A stretch of 36,801 nucleotides of DNA from Subdoligranulum sp. (GCA_014799685.1 JAAVHN010000026.1:55081-91881), one strand, 5' to 3'; shown: positions 1 to 6,511, counted from the first letter of the stretch. Program-made: numbers and translations. The notes: generated from the sequence alone by a model not told the origin.

Positions 1-372
1 GATGGTTATGTGACCGGTGTCAGCGCCGGTAAGACCGAAGTGACCGTGACCAACGAGATTGGACAGAGCTGCACGGCGACGGTGGAAGTGACCAACGCGC
101 CGGCCAATACGCGCCCGGTACAGACGGCTGGCACCTCTGGCGGTTCGGCAGCCGGAACAGGAACGTCGTCCGGTGGCGGAACTTCTGGCGGTGGTGGCGA
201 AGCCCCTGCGCCGGCACCCGCACCTGCGCCGACTCCGCCCCCCGCGCCTTCGGAGCCACAGCATTACCACGGAAATGGGTCGGATGCGGGAACGTGTCCT
301 GTTTGCGGGGCAGGGTATTCGCCGACAATTCCTGATTATGTTGAAAGACCGGAAGGAATTGGCGGAGATTAA
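1..372 (+). CDS. C-terminal end of a Big-2 (bacterial Ig-like) surface or exported protein, 5' partial
   Basis: The reading frame is open from base 1 and stops at 372, so only the last 123 residues are seen. The first ~30 residues (GYVTGVSAGKTEVTVTN and following) match the end of a Big-2 immunoglobulin-like domain, where the G-x-V-T-G-V-x-A-G turn and the closing beta strand are typical. After it comes a Gly/Ser/Thr-rich then Ala-Pro repeat linker (about residues 36-85), a cell-wall-spacer style region. The extreme C-terminus has one CPVCG knuckle in a His-rich context, which looks like half of a zinc ribbon. No LPXTG signal or surface-layer-homology domain is present in the visible part. 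Big-2 domains are common in secreted adhesins and cell-wall enzymes; the function of the missing N-terminal part cannot be judged. Confidence 0.75.
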   Translation, partial: DGYVTGVSAGKTEVTVTNEIGQSCTATVEVTNAPANTRPVQTAGTSGGSAAGTGTSSGGGTSGGGGEAPAPAPAPAPTPPPAPSEPQHYHGNGSDAGTCPVCGAGYSPTIPDYVERPEGIGGD

Positions 373-694
373 GATGGAGCGACGGAGCAGCGTGGGGGGC
401 GGATAGGCTTCCATTTTCATTTTTGGAACGGATACGCTTCGTCCGTTTTATCCCCACCTGTTTAGTTCTATAGAAAGCGCCCTGTGCACAGGTCGAGAGT
501 TGAAATAAATTATGCAGACGCCATCTGGATAAACCAGAATATTAGGAAGCGCTCCGCACAGAAAGTTTTTAGGGACGGATACGCTTTGTTTTGGGACATA
601 TGAGGGCATTCGCTGCTGCTTTCGCCCCCCTGAAATTCTGCTTGTAATGTTTGCATAAAAATAATTGTGGGGCGGCTTTTGCCGCCCCGATTTT
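373..694. other. Non-coding stretch with a twice-repeated 18-bp motif
   Basis: No convincing gene lies here. Two near-identical copies of GG[A/G]ACGGATACGCTT[C/T]GT occur at 425-442 and 572-589; the first forms a hairpin, the second lacks the right arm. Short open frames exist on both strands but have no ribosome binding site or recognisable motif. Confidence 0.5.
427..450 (+). terminator. Possible terminator after the Big-2 gene
   Basis: AACGG (427-431) pairs with CCGTT (443-447), and the inner ACG/CGT (434-436/440-442) closes a three-base loop, leaving a two-base bulge. Only four T follow, so this is a weak rho-independent terminator, placed 55 bases after the stop codon. Confidence 0.45.
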
Positions 695-696
695 TT
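669..696. terminator. Strong bidirectional-type hairpin terminator
   Basis: GGGGCGGC (669-676), a TTTT loop, then GCCGCCCC (681-688), followed on the plus strand by GA and six T. On the minus strand it directly follows the stop codon of the SprT-like remnant, with a looser T-rich tail. It can end transcripts from either side. Confidence 0.8.
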
Positions 697-829
697 ATAC
701 TCGCTGCATGACTTCGCCGCAGTCAATGCAAAGGATGTGCACTTTCTTTGTAGCCCGCACGCTGTTGCCGCAGCAGGGGCAGGCATATTTGCGATGGGTG
801 CAGGCCGCACGATTTGCGGCACCCAAATG
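695..829 (-). pseudogene. Remnant: zinc-ribbon C-terminus of a SprT-like protein
   Basis: Reading the minus strand from 829 to the TAA at 695-697 gives about 44 codons with the motif YACPCCGNSVRATKKVHILC followed by IDCGEVMQRV. A CxxC...CxxC zinc ribbon with the SVRATKKV core is what is found at the end of SprT-like metallopeptidases carried by many mobile elements of Clostridia (family knowledge). The HExxH catalytic part is absent: an in-frame TGA (830-832) closes the frame immediately upstream and there is no start codon or ribosome binding site, so this is a 5'-truncated relic. The hairpin at 669-696 would be its original terminator. Identification rests on the ribbon alone. Confidence 0.6.
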
Positions 830-934
830 TCAAGCCCAAGACACAAATTTTTTGCATTATACATGGGAATATTCTCTGGTTTCCCCCCAATACTAATAGC
901 CAGGGATATGTAAAGGCAGGGAGGCAACAAATTA

Positions 935-2707
935 TTATTTCCAAATCCCAGCAAAGAAAGAATCTATACTACTAACAGTAGTCATCGCTTGCATCGTTTT
1001 CTGATAATCAGAAAGATTATTATTCTCTGCCGTATGATAAACCGCAAGCGCTTTATTCTTTTTAGACTCCCACAACTTTTCGATATCATATTCCCCCGCA
1101 GAACCGATCTTTTTTGCAGTCACAATATACAGTGTGACAAATCGATGGGGCATTATATCGTGATCACATGCCCATCCGTTACCATTTAATAGTTCCTCAA
1201 TTTCGCTATAACTGTAAGGAACAGCATAATGCTCTGCATAGAGAAGCGGCTCCATATCAATTACATATAACCGTCCATCAGTAGCCAGTTTCCTCTCAAC
1301 TTGTCTTAATATTTCTCGAAACGCTGGAGGTGTGATTTCATGAATTACATTCGCCAGGATAATCGCATCAACGCTGTGATCCGTAACATCCTCATAAGTA
1401 TTTATAGCATGAACCATCGGATTATTTGAGAATCTTTCTTCTGTTCTCTTATGTTGTTCTAAATCGAGATTGTAAAGATACCATTCCGCATTACTTTTTC
1501 CAGCTTTTTCAAGTTCCTCTTTAATCCTCCCATAACCCGCGCCAATATCCAATATACGCATTCTTTTGCCAATATTCATTGCCAGCATCTGACTTTGCTT
1601 ATCCGGTAAAGAAGATCTTGTCACCCCAACAGGTGCATTTGCTGTCCGCATTCCACTGATAATACGATATGCCTTTAATTCTACCTCATCCTGATAATAT
1701 CTTGATAGCTTCAGTAATTGCATATCCCTACTATCAAAAAGTTTATAGGTGTTCGTAATTTTGTCGAAATCAGTCTCCAAATCATATACTGTTCTTCTGA
1801 AAGCCCGCGTTGTTGGCCGATATTCTATTGGTTCTCTATCTTGTGGAAAACAGCCACTTTCGTCAAGTTCCATATAAAAGATTCTGTCGACATATTCCGA
1901 GAAGATAACATGGGGATGGTGTGTGGATAATATACATTGTCTTCCGCTTTCCCTAATAATATCCAACACTTTAGAGATAAAGAACGGATGCATATGGTTT
2001 TCCACTTCATCAAGAATAACGAAACAGGACTTCTGATAATAGAGATTAAGCAGAAGATAAAAAACAGTTTTCTGACCGTCACTCCATTTACTTTGGGTTG
2101 ATACATACCCATCCGGACTTACCAGCACAAATTCAAAGCAAATCTCATCCCTCTTTTCATGGAAGAATTGGTAGTATAACCGGTAACCTTTTACAATAGA
2201 TTCAAATTGCTTTACTAATGGATGACTTCCCGGGCATGGGAAACATATCTTGGCTTCAGCTTCAATATCCTTCAACAATTCCATGCGTTCTTTCCAGGCG
2301 GACATGTCAGCAAAAGTATCAATAGAAATGTCAGCGCTTGTAAACGCACATTCATAGATGAAGCGAAGTGTACTGGAAAACAGTTCTACCGGGCCATCAG
2401 ATGGGGCGACCTCTTTCCGCTTCGTATTTGTGAAATGAAAGCTGCCGCATCGATCCTTTTGTTTCCATATTTTACCATAAAAAAGTGCAATAGAGCCATT
2501 AAGTCCATCATCCTTCTCCATTGTCTCGATGTTGAAACTACCGTCCTTTACTCCTCGATAGAGCGCTTCAAGCTTATTTAGAATATAGCTTTTCCCAACA
2601 CTATTCTCTCCACAAAGAAGATGAACCGTTCCTCTTGTTGCAGGTACAAGGAAATTAATTGGTGAATTTGCACCTGGAATTCTTAATGAGGTTACATATC
2701 TTCCCAT
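935..2707 (-). CDS. SMC/ABC-type ATPase fused to a class I SAM-dependent methyltransferase
   Basis: The protein has 590 residues. The N-terminal half is an SMC/RecF-like ABC ATPase: Walker A GENSVGKS at 33-40, a signature-like WSDGQK around 208-213, Walker B CFVILDEVE at 228-236 and an H-loop STHHPH at 261-266. There is no long coiled coil between the Walker motifs, so it resembles compact AAA_15/AAA_21 proteins rather than SMC or RecN. Residues ~382-535 form a Rossmann methyltransferase: motif I ILDIGAGYG (385-393), an acidic strand ending YNLDLE (~412-417), and ANVIHEI around 452-458. The last ~55 residues are helical and unassigned. The ATG at 2707 has AAAGGA 11 bases upstream. The gene is AT-richer than its surroundings, has no frame damage and lies among broken mobile-element genes. 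A role in defence, or in modifying a small molecule or nucleic acid under ATPase control, is inference only; I recognise no named family with this exact architecture. Confidence 0.85.
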   Translation of the reverse strand: MGRYVTSLRIPGANSPINFLVPATRGTVHLLCGENSVGKSYILNKLEALYRGVKDGSFNIETMEKDDGLNGSIALFYGKIWKQKDRCGSFHFTNTKRKEVAPSDGPVELFSSTLRFIYECAFTSADISIDTFADMSAWKERMELLKDIEAEAKICFPCPGSHPLVKQFESIVKGYRLYYQFFHEKRDEICFEFVLVSPDGYVSTQSKWSDGQKTVFYLLLNLYYQKSCFVILDEVENHMHPFFISKVLDIIRESGRQCILSTHHPHVIFSEYVDRIFYMELDESGCFPQDREPIEYRPTTRAFRRTVYDLETDFDKITNTYKLFDSRDMQLLKLSRYYQDEVELKAYRIISGMRTANAPVGVTRSSLPDKQSQMLAMNIGKRMRILDIGAGYGRIKEELEKAGKSNAEWYLYNLDLEQHKRTEERFSNNPMVHAINTYEDVTDHSVDAIILANVIHEITPPAFREILRQVERKLATDGRLYVIDMEPLLYAEHYAVPYSYSEIEELLNGNGWACDHDIMPHRFVTLYIVTAKKIGSAGEYDIEKLWESKKNKALAVYHTAENNNLSDYQKTMQAMTTVSSIDSFFAGIWK

Positions 2708-2880
2708 TGTTTGAACTGTCCTTTCTGCAAACTTGAAAATATAGATTGTTCAAAGTGGTGGTATTAGCTGGATACAAAAAACGCAGTCCACACCCAGATA
2801 GTGCCACAGGTTTAATTAACACAGATATTTCGCTTACTGCCATCTACTGTGATTTTTTGCTTGTTTTCATGTGCTATTCC

Positions 2881-3210
2881 TTACTTAATGGATTTACTGT
2901 TAGCAAATAATCCATCATGGCATATTTCCAGATTCGGTTCCTTCCACTGCTTCCTTCCTGTTGAATAAGCTGAGCTTCCCGCAGAATGTATAAAGCCCTT
3001 CATCATCCCATGTAGAAACCCAAGTTTCTGATGTGTATCGGCTAATAGCGCAGCAAGTTCGTCGTCCATTTTGTATAGGCGACCTTCTCTTAAAGGACGC
3101 GGAGTAAATGTATAGTAGGTAAATGTTGGATCTCGGCTATCTTGATGGGGAACATATTCCCCGGTGTGCGGCCACATAGTAAAATTTCCTGTCAAAATCG
3201 ATTGTTTCAT
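2881..3210 (-). pseudogene. Truncated, frame-damaged Fic/DOC-family N-terminal region
   Basis: From the ATG at 3210 the frame reads MKQSILTGNFTMWPHTGEYV, then a segment like the Fic N-terminal domain: YYTFTPRPLREGRLYKMDDE followed by LAALLADTHQKLGFLHGM. After that (about residue 75) the match stops. A different frame over the same DNA carries RKEAVEGTESG, which resembles the 'RKEAV-SS-IEGT' segment that follows in intact Fic proteins, so a frameshift is likely. The catalytic HPFxxGNGR core is missing altogether. An upstream start at 3243 is possible in frame but has no better signal. The piece is read as a decayed AMPylating (or toxin-type) Fic gene; it cannot be active in that role. Confidence 0.55.
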
Positions 3211-3237
3211 TATATCACAGATTAAGAGATAATAAAA

Positions 3238-3278
3238 GTACAATTCCTCAATTTATTTCAAAAATCGAGGAATTGTAC
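3238..3278. repeat. 12-bp perfect inverted repeat, possible operator of the Fic remnant
   Basis: GTACAATTCCTC (3238-3249) and its exact reverse complement GAGGAATTGTAC (3267-3278) are separated by 17 bases. It lies just upstream of the Fic-like start on the minus strand, where a promoter/operator is expected. There is no T-run, so a terminator is unlikely. Confidence 0.7.
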
Positions 3279-3301
3279 AATATAGAAGGTAGTTTGGACT
3301 C

Positions 3302-3519
3302 CATGACTTAGACACACCTGCGGCTCCCTGATGCTGGAGAGCGGAGCAAGCGTAAAGATAGTGCAAATGTTCCTCGGGCATGAAGACACGGAAACGACAC
3401 TTCGCTTTTACGCGGGTACAAACGCAAAGAGCTTGCGCGCCGCATCCAATGTACTGTCCGCCACACTGGAAACAGGAAAAATATCAAAAGAAGCGCTGTC
3501 TGCGGGGTGCGTATCCTGA
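3302..3519 (+). pseudogene. Frameshifted C-terminal fragment of a tyrosine recombinase (phage/ICE integrase)
   Basis: The frame ending at 3519 gives LRHTCGSLMLESGASVKIVQ then MFLGHEDTETTLRFYAG, the C-terminal catalytic box of tyrosine recombinases with the LGH histidine and the nucleophilic Tyr. Just upstream, CAT GAC TTA (3302-3310) reads H-D-L in the frame one base over, so the canonical HDLRHT box is split by a one-base loss. An in-frame TGA (3304-3306) blocks the other frame. The core-binding domain and the first catalytic Arg region are gone. The fragment points at, and ends 115 bases before, the 3' end of tRNA-Pro, the usual arrangement for an element integrated in a tRNA gene. Confidence 0.8.
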
Positions 3520-3540
3520 CGCTCCAGAAAAATCGAAAAA

Positions 3541-3561
3541 TTGTTGACACTTTTGTTGACA
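3541..3561 (+). repeat. Tandem TTGTTGACA direct repeats next to the integrase end
   Basis: TTGTTGACA occurs at 3541-3549 and again at 3553-3561, with starts 12 bases apart, between the integrase fragment and the tRNA-Pro 3' end. Spaced short direct repeats in this position could be recombinase arm-type binding sites (inference). Confidence 0.4.
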
Positions 3562-3575
3562 ATTCCCTGGAAACG

Positions 3576-3626
3576 GGACAAAATGAAAAACCGCCCGACA
3601 GCCGACAAACGGCTGAATCAAGCGGT
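3576..3626 (-). terminator. Rho-independent terminator of tRNA-Pro
   Basis: On the minus strand after the tRNA CCA end comes a two-step stem: ACCGC/GCGGT outside (3622-3626 with 3590-3594) and CAGCCG/CGGCTG inside (3610-3615 with 3599-3604), then TTTTTCATTTT. Position and polarity fit the tRNA gene. Confidence 0.75.
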
Positions 3627-3633
3627 TCTTCAT

Positions 3634-3710
3634 TGGTCCGAGTGGCGAGAGTCGAACTCACGGCCTCTTGAACCCCATTCAAGCGCGCTACCAAACTGCG
3701 CTACACCCGG
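3634..3710 (-). tRNA. tRNA-Pro (anticodon GGG)
   Basis: A 77-base cloverleaf on the minus strand. Acceptor CCGGGTG pairs with CACTCGG, the anticodon stem is CTTGA/TCAAG with loop ATGGGGT (anticodon GGG, G37), the T arm is GTGAG-TTCGACT-CTCGC, and CCA is encoded. It reads proline codon CCC (and CCU by wobble). It has its own promoter (3741-3769) and terminator, and its 3' end borders the relic integrase island. Confidence 0.95.
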
Positions 3711-3712
3711 AC

Positions 3713-3736
3713 ATTGCCGCCCATCTTGGCGGCAAT
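3713..3736 (-). repeat. Hairpin in the short 5' leader of tRNA-Pro
   Basis: ATTGCCGCC (3713-3721) and GGCGGCAAT (3728-3736) form a perfect 9-bp stem with a 6-base loop between the predicted transcription start and the mature tRNA 5' end at 3710. It may guide RNase P/5' processing or be a protein site at the start of transcription. Confidence 0.65.
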
Positions 3737-3740
3737 CAAT

Positions 3741-3769
3741 ATTATACGGCATCCGTTTTGATTTGTCAA
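3741..3769 (-). promoter_or_regulatory. Sigma-A promoter of tRNA-Pro
   Basis: On the minus strand TTGACA (3769-3764), a 17-base spacer, then TATAAT (3746-3741): a consensus vegetative promoter about 31 bases from the tRNA 5' end. Confidence 0.85.
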
Positions 3770-3917
3770 TCCCTTTTTGGATGAAAAATGCGCCGAAAAT
3801 GCGAAAATGCGGCACGGATCAGAGGAAAAACATCGAGAAAAAAGCACCGGAACCGCGCGGAAAAGATGCCAAAAAACATGCGGCAACGGGATACAGCCGG
3901 AGGGGGGAAGATATGTG

Positions 3918-4667
3918 TTATCGCAGCACCCACGCCCGCAAAATGAAAAGCAGAAGCATATGGGCGGGATAAAACGCATAACAAAAAAGCCGGAACGCTT
4001 TGCCGTGCAGCCCCTGCCGTCCCCGGTAAAGCCAGATCGGGATAAGCGCCAAAAGTGCAAGGCCCTGCTGGAAGACCTCGATCTCATAGCCGAAAAGAGA
4101 AAACGCGTAGTAGTAGCCGCCCAGCAGCGCGACATTTAAAAAATACATGCACAGAAATTGACCAAGCCGGTTTTTCCAGTTTTGCCCTTTGAAAAAATAG
4201 AACGTCAATACCGTCAGCACGCCGGCGCCGAAATAATCAAGCAACGCCGCGTAGCCGAGCAGAAAGCCCAATAGAATCAGCGCCGCGCACGCGGGCACGG
4301 CGAAAACAGGGCGGAGGCGCGCCCGGCATTTTTCCATCAACGCGATTGTCAGCAGCGCGAGCAGAAAGGTCCAGAGCACATTCTGATGATAGGGGTAAAG
4401 CACGCTGCCGCCCACCATCAGGTTGAAGGGAATCTCGGACAGCAGCGCCCAGCCGAGCAGCCGCAGCAGGTAGCGGCGCAGGCTGTGTGTGCGGCGAAAG
4501 CCCTCCGCTGCCAGAAAAGCAAAAATCGGGAACGCGAGCCGCCCAATGCAGGTGAGCCATTCCTGCGCCGGGAAAAGCGTCGCCCAAAGGTGATCGCACA
4601 GCATCAGCCCCATGGCGAGCATATGGAGGCCGGCCGAGCTGATATCCGGTTTGCGGCTGCGGTTCAT
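3918..4667 (-). CDS. TraX-family integral membrane protein
   Basis: 249 residues. The opening segment LHMLAMGLMLCDHLWATLFP followed by IGRLAFPIFAFLAAEGFRRT is the hallmark of the TraX family, whose founder is the F-plasmid pilin N-acetyltransferase. Chromosomal Firmicute copies are polytopic proteins of unknown substrate. About eight hydrophobic segments can be traced, separated by Arg/Lys-rich loops. The start chosen is the ATG at 4667, because GAAAAGGGG lies about 8 bases upstream; an in-frame ATG further up (4733) has no such site and its 22 extra residues look non-coding. A promoter sits at 4773-4802. It stands alone, convergent with nothing obvious, so the context gives no pathway. Acetyl transfer to a surface molecule is inferred from the family only. 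Confidence 0.85.
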   Translation of the reverse strand: MNRSRKPDISSAGLHMLAMGLMLCDHLWATLFPAQEWLTCIGRLAFPIFAFLAAEGFRRTHSLRRYLLRLLGWALLSEIPFNLMVGGSVLYPYHQNVLWTFLLALLTIALMEKCRARLRPVFAVPACAALILLGFLLGYAALLDYFGAGVLTVLTFYFFKGQNWKNRLGQFLCMYFLNVALLGGYYYAFSLFGYEIEVFQQGLALLALIPIWLYRGRQGLHGKAFRLFCYAFYPAHMLLLFILRAWVLR

Positions 4668-4772
4668 GGAAAAACCCCTTTTCTTTACGGTATGATTCAA
4701 ATGGGAGCTGTCCTGTGCGGCAGGTTTTTTCAAGCCGTCACGCAGAAAAGCACCCGGGAGGGTAACGCCTAT

Positions 4773-4802
4773 AGTATATCACACTCTGCCGTTTTCCATC
4801 AA
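4773..4802 (-). promoter_or_regulatory. Likely promoter of the TraX-family gene
   Basis: Minus strand TTGATG (4802-4797), an 18-base spacer and TATACT (4778-4773), about 105 bases ahead of the ATG at 4667. Confidence 0.65.
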
Positions 4803-4891
4803 ACCTTAAAATCTTGAAACATTGCAAAATCTTAGCGGATTTGCTGCATAAAAACCATAAAATGGCAAAAAATTTATCAAAAATTGAAAAA

Positions 4892-4920
4892 TTGAAAAAA
4901 ATCTGGAATAAGGGTATACA
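4892..4920 (+). promoter_or_regulatory. Likely promoter of the cation symporter gene
   Basis: TTGAAA (4892-4897), a 17-base spacer and TATACA (4915-4920), in an AT-rich stretch about 100 bases upstream of the start at 5020. The rest of 4803-5019 shows no gene. Confidence 0.65.
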
Positions 4921-5019
4921 AAAGGCGCGGCTTATGGTATATTGTTAAAAGTTTGGGCTTGGAAAGGCTCGGTTTGTGCCCGAAAAGGCCCGGCGCAAAA
5001 AAACACAGGAGGAGTACAT

Positions 5020-6375
5020 ATGGGAAAGCAAGGAAAGAAACCGGCGCTTTCGCTGGCGAAAAAAATGGGCATCTCTTTGGTTTGCGGCCTTGTGGTTGGA
5101 TTGCTGTTATTGTTCGCGAGGGAGTCTTTGACAAGCTCCGGGAATGCAGCGCTTTGGGGCACCATCAATAATCTTCTTTTTCAGGACATCACCGCCGCCG
5201 GAGCGGAAAGCGCAATTGGTATTTTCTATTTGATCGGTCAGCTGTTTATCCGTGCTCTTCAGCTTATTATCGTACCGATGGTATTCACTTCCATTACATT
5301 GGCAATCGGACAGATCTCGGACACCAAAACGTTGGGGCGTATTTCCGCCAAAACTTTGATTTGGTTCCTGATCTGTTCTTTTTTTGCGCTCGTTCTCGCT
5401 TGCTCGGTGGGCGACATCCTGTATAGCGCGGGCCTCTTCAATGTTGCCGAGGTCGAGGGCCTTGCGGGCAGCGCGGGCTCTACGGGTTCGAATCCGCTGA
5501 ACGTAATTCTGAACATGGTACCTTCCAATATCGCCACTGCTTTCAGCAGCAACACGGCGGTGCTGGCCATTGTGTTCCTTGCGGTGAGCCTGGGCCTTGC
5601 GATGAATGCGCTCGGCGAGGAAAAAACCGCCACCCTGCGCAAGCTGGTGCAGGAGCTGAATGATGTTGTGGTGGTCTTCCTGAACTACGTGGTCAACACG
5701 TTCGGCCCCATCGCCATCTTTATGCTGCTCGCGCGCACCTTCGCCACCTACGGCATCGATTACCTGAAGCCGGCGCTGGCCTATGTGCTTGTCGCGGTGG
5801 TGCTGCTTTTGCTGTATCTGATCGTGGGCTATCCGCTGATTGTGGCGATCGCCACCCGCAAAAACCCCATCACATTCCTGAAAAAGATCAGCAATGTGGC
5901 GGTGTTCGGCTTCTCCACCTCTTCCAGTGCCGCGGCGCTGCCGCTCAACCTGAAAACCTGTACCGAGGATTTCGGTGTTGACGAGACCATCGCCTCGTTT
6001 GTGCTGCCGCTGGGTATGACAATCAACATGAACGGCACCGCCATCATGCAGGTGATCGCCACGCTGTTTATCGCGGGCTGCGCGGGCTATTCCGTAACGC
6101 TGCCGCAGCTGATTATCATCGCGCTGCTGGCGCTCATTGCCTCTGCGGGTACGCCGGCGGCGCCGGGCGCGGGTGCGATTGTGCTGTTCACCATCCTCTC
6201 CGGCGTGGGCTTTGTCAATGAGGGCGCGCTGCTTGCCTATGCGCTGATCCTTGCAATCAACCGGCCCATCGAGATGCTGGTGACCGCCCTGAACGTGGTG
6301 GGCGACGCCGTAACCAGCATTTGCGTGGCCAAGAGCGAGGGCCTTCTGGACGAGGCAAAGTACGATCAACAATAA
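5020..6375 (+). CDS. Dicarboxylate/amino acid:cation symporter (DAACS/SLC1 family)
   Basis: 451 residues from the ATG at 5020, preceded by AGGAGG. The frame stays open to 4942 but that part has no binding site and is not hydrophobic. This is a sodium- or proton-coupled carrier in the cytoplasmic membrane for glutamate/aspartate, C4-dicarboxylates or neutral amino acids. Family signatures are the re-entrant hairpin 1 tip SSSAAALPLNLKTC, the TM7 ion-binding motif NMNGTA, and the hairpin 2 region ASAGTPAAPGAGAIV. Eight transmembrane helices and the two hairpins can be traced. The substrate cannot be fixed from sequence alone: the NMNGTA form and the Pro-rich hairpin 2 differ from the classical GltP/DctA NMDGTA. 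The pyr genes follow after a gap with a strong hairpin, so co-transcription is uncertain. Confidence 0.9.
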   Translation: MGKQGKKPALSLAKKMGISLVCGLVVGLLLLFARESLTSSGNAALWGTINNLLFQDITAAGAESAIGIFYLIGQLFIRALQLIIVPMVFTSITLAIGQISDTKTLGRISAKTLIWFLICSFFALVLACSVGDILYSAGLFNVAEVEGLAGSAGSTGSNPLNVILNMVPSNIATAFSSNTAVLAIVFLAVSLGLAMNALGEEKTATLRKLVQELNDVVVVFLNYVVNTFGPIAIFMLLARTFATYGIDYLKPALAYVLVAVVLLLLYLIVGYPLIVAIATRKNPITFLKKISNVAVFGFSTSSSAAALPLNLKTCTEDFGVDETIASFVLPLGMTINMNGTAIMQVIATLFIAGCAGYSVTLPQLIIIALLALIASAGTPAAPGAGAIVLFTILSGVGFVNEGALLAYALILAINRPIEMLVTALNVVGDAVTSICVAKSEGLLDEAKYDQQ

Positions 6376-6397
6376 AAGGTGTTTGAAACGCTTTTCC

Positions 6398-6430
6398 GAA
6401 CGGCCGCCGGTGGATGCCGGCGGCCGGTTC
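6398..6430. repeat. Strong GC hairpin between the symporter gene and pyrK
   Basis: GGCCGCCGG (6402-6410) pairs with CCGGCGGCC (6417-6425); the stem extends to GAA/TTC (6398-6400 with 6428-6430) around one bulge. No T-run follows, so it may be a poor terminator, a processing signal, or part of a pyr-operon leader. Confidence 0.6.
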
Positions 6431-6511
6431 TGCAAGCTGCGAAGCGCCGTGCGTTTTGCGGCATGGTGCAAAAATGACGGTTCAATATCGGGCAAGGGAG
6501 GCGATCCGCCT

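Noticed and set aside
448-954. A 168-codon open frame on the minus strand
   Set aside because: It overlaps the SprT zinc-ribbon frame and the strong hairpin at 669-696, has no binding site, and its composition is not protein-like; the overlapping frame carries the real motif.
2655-2843. A 62-codon minus-strand frame upstream of and overlapping the ATPase-methyltransferase start
   Set aside because: It overlaps the larger gene by about 50 bases, has no convincing ribosome binding site and no recognisable motif. It may be a relic but cannot be supported.
5107-6495. A long minus-strand open frame opposite the symporter
   Set aside because: It is the antisense shadow of a GC-rich plus-strand gene with clear family motifs; its own translation is rich in His, Arg and Gln without domains.
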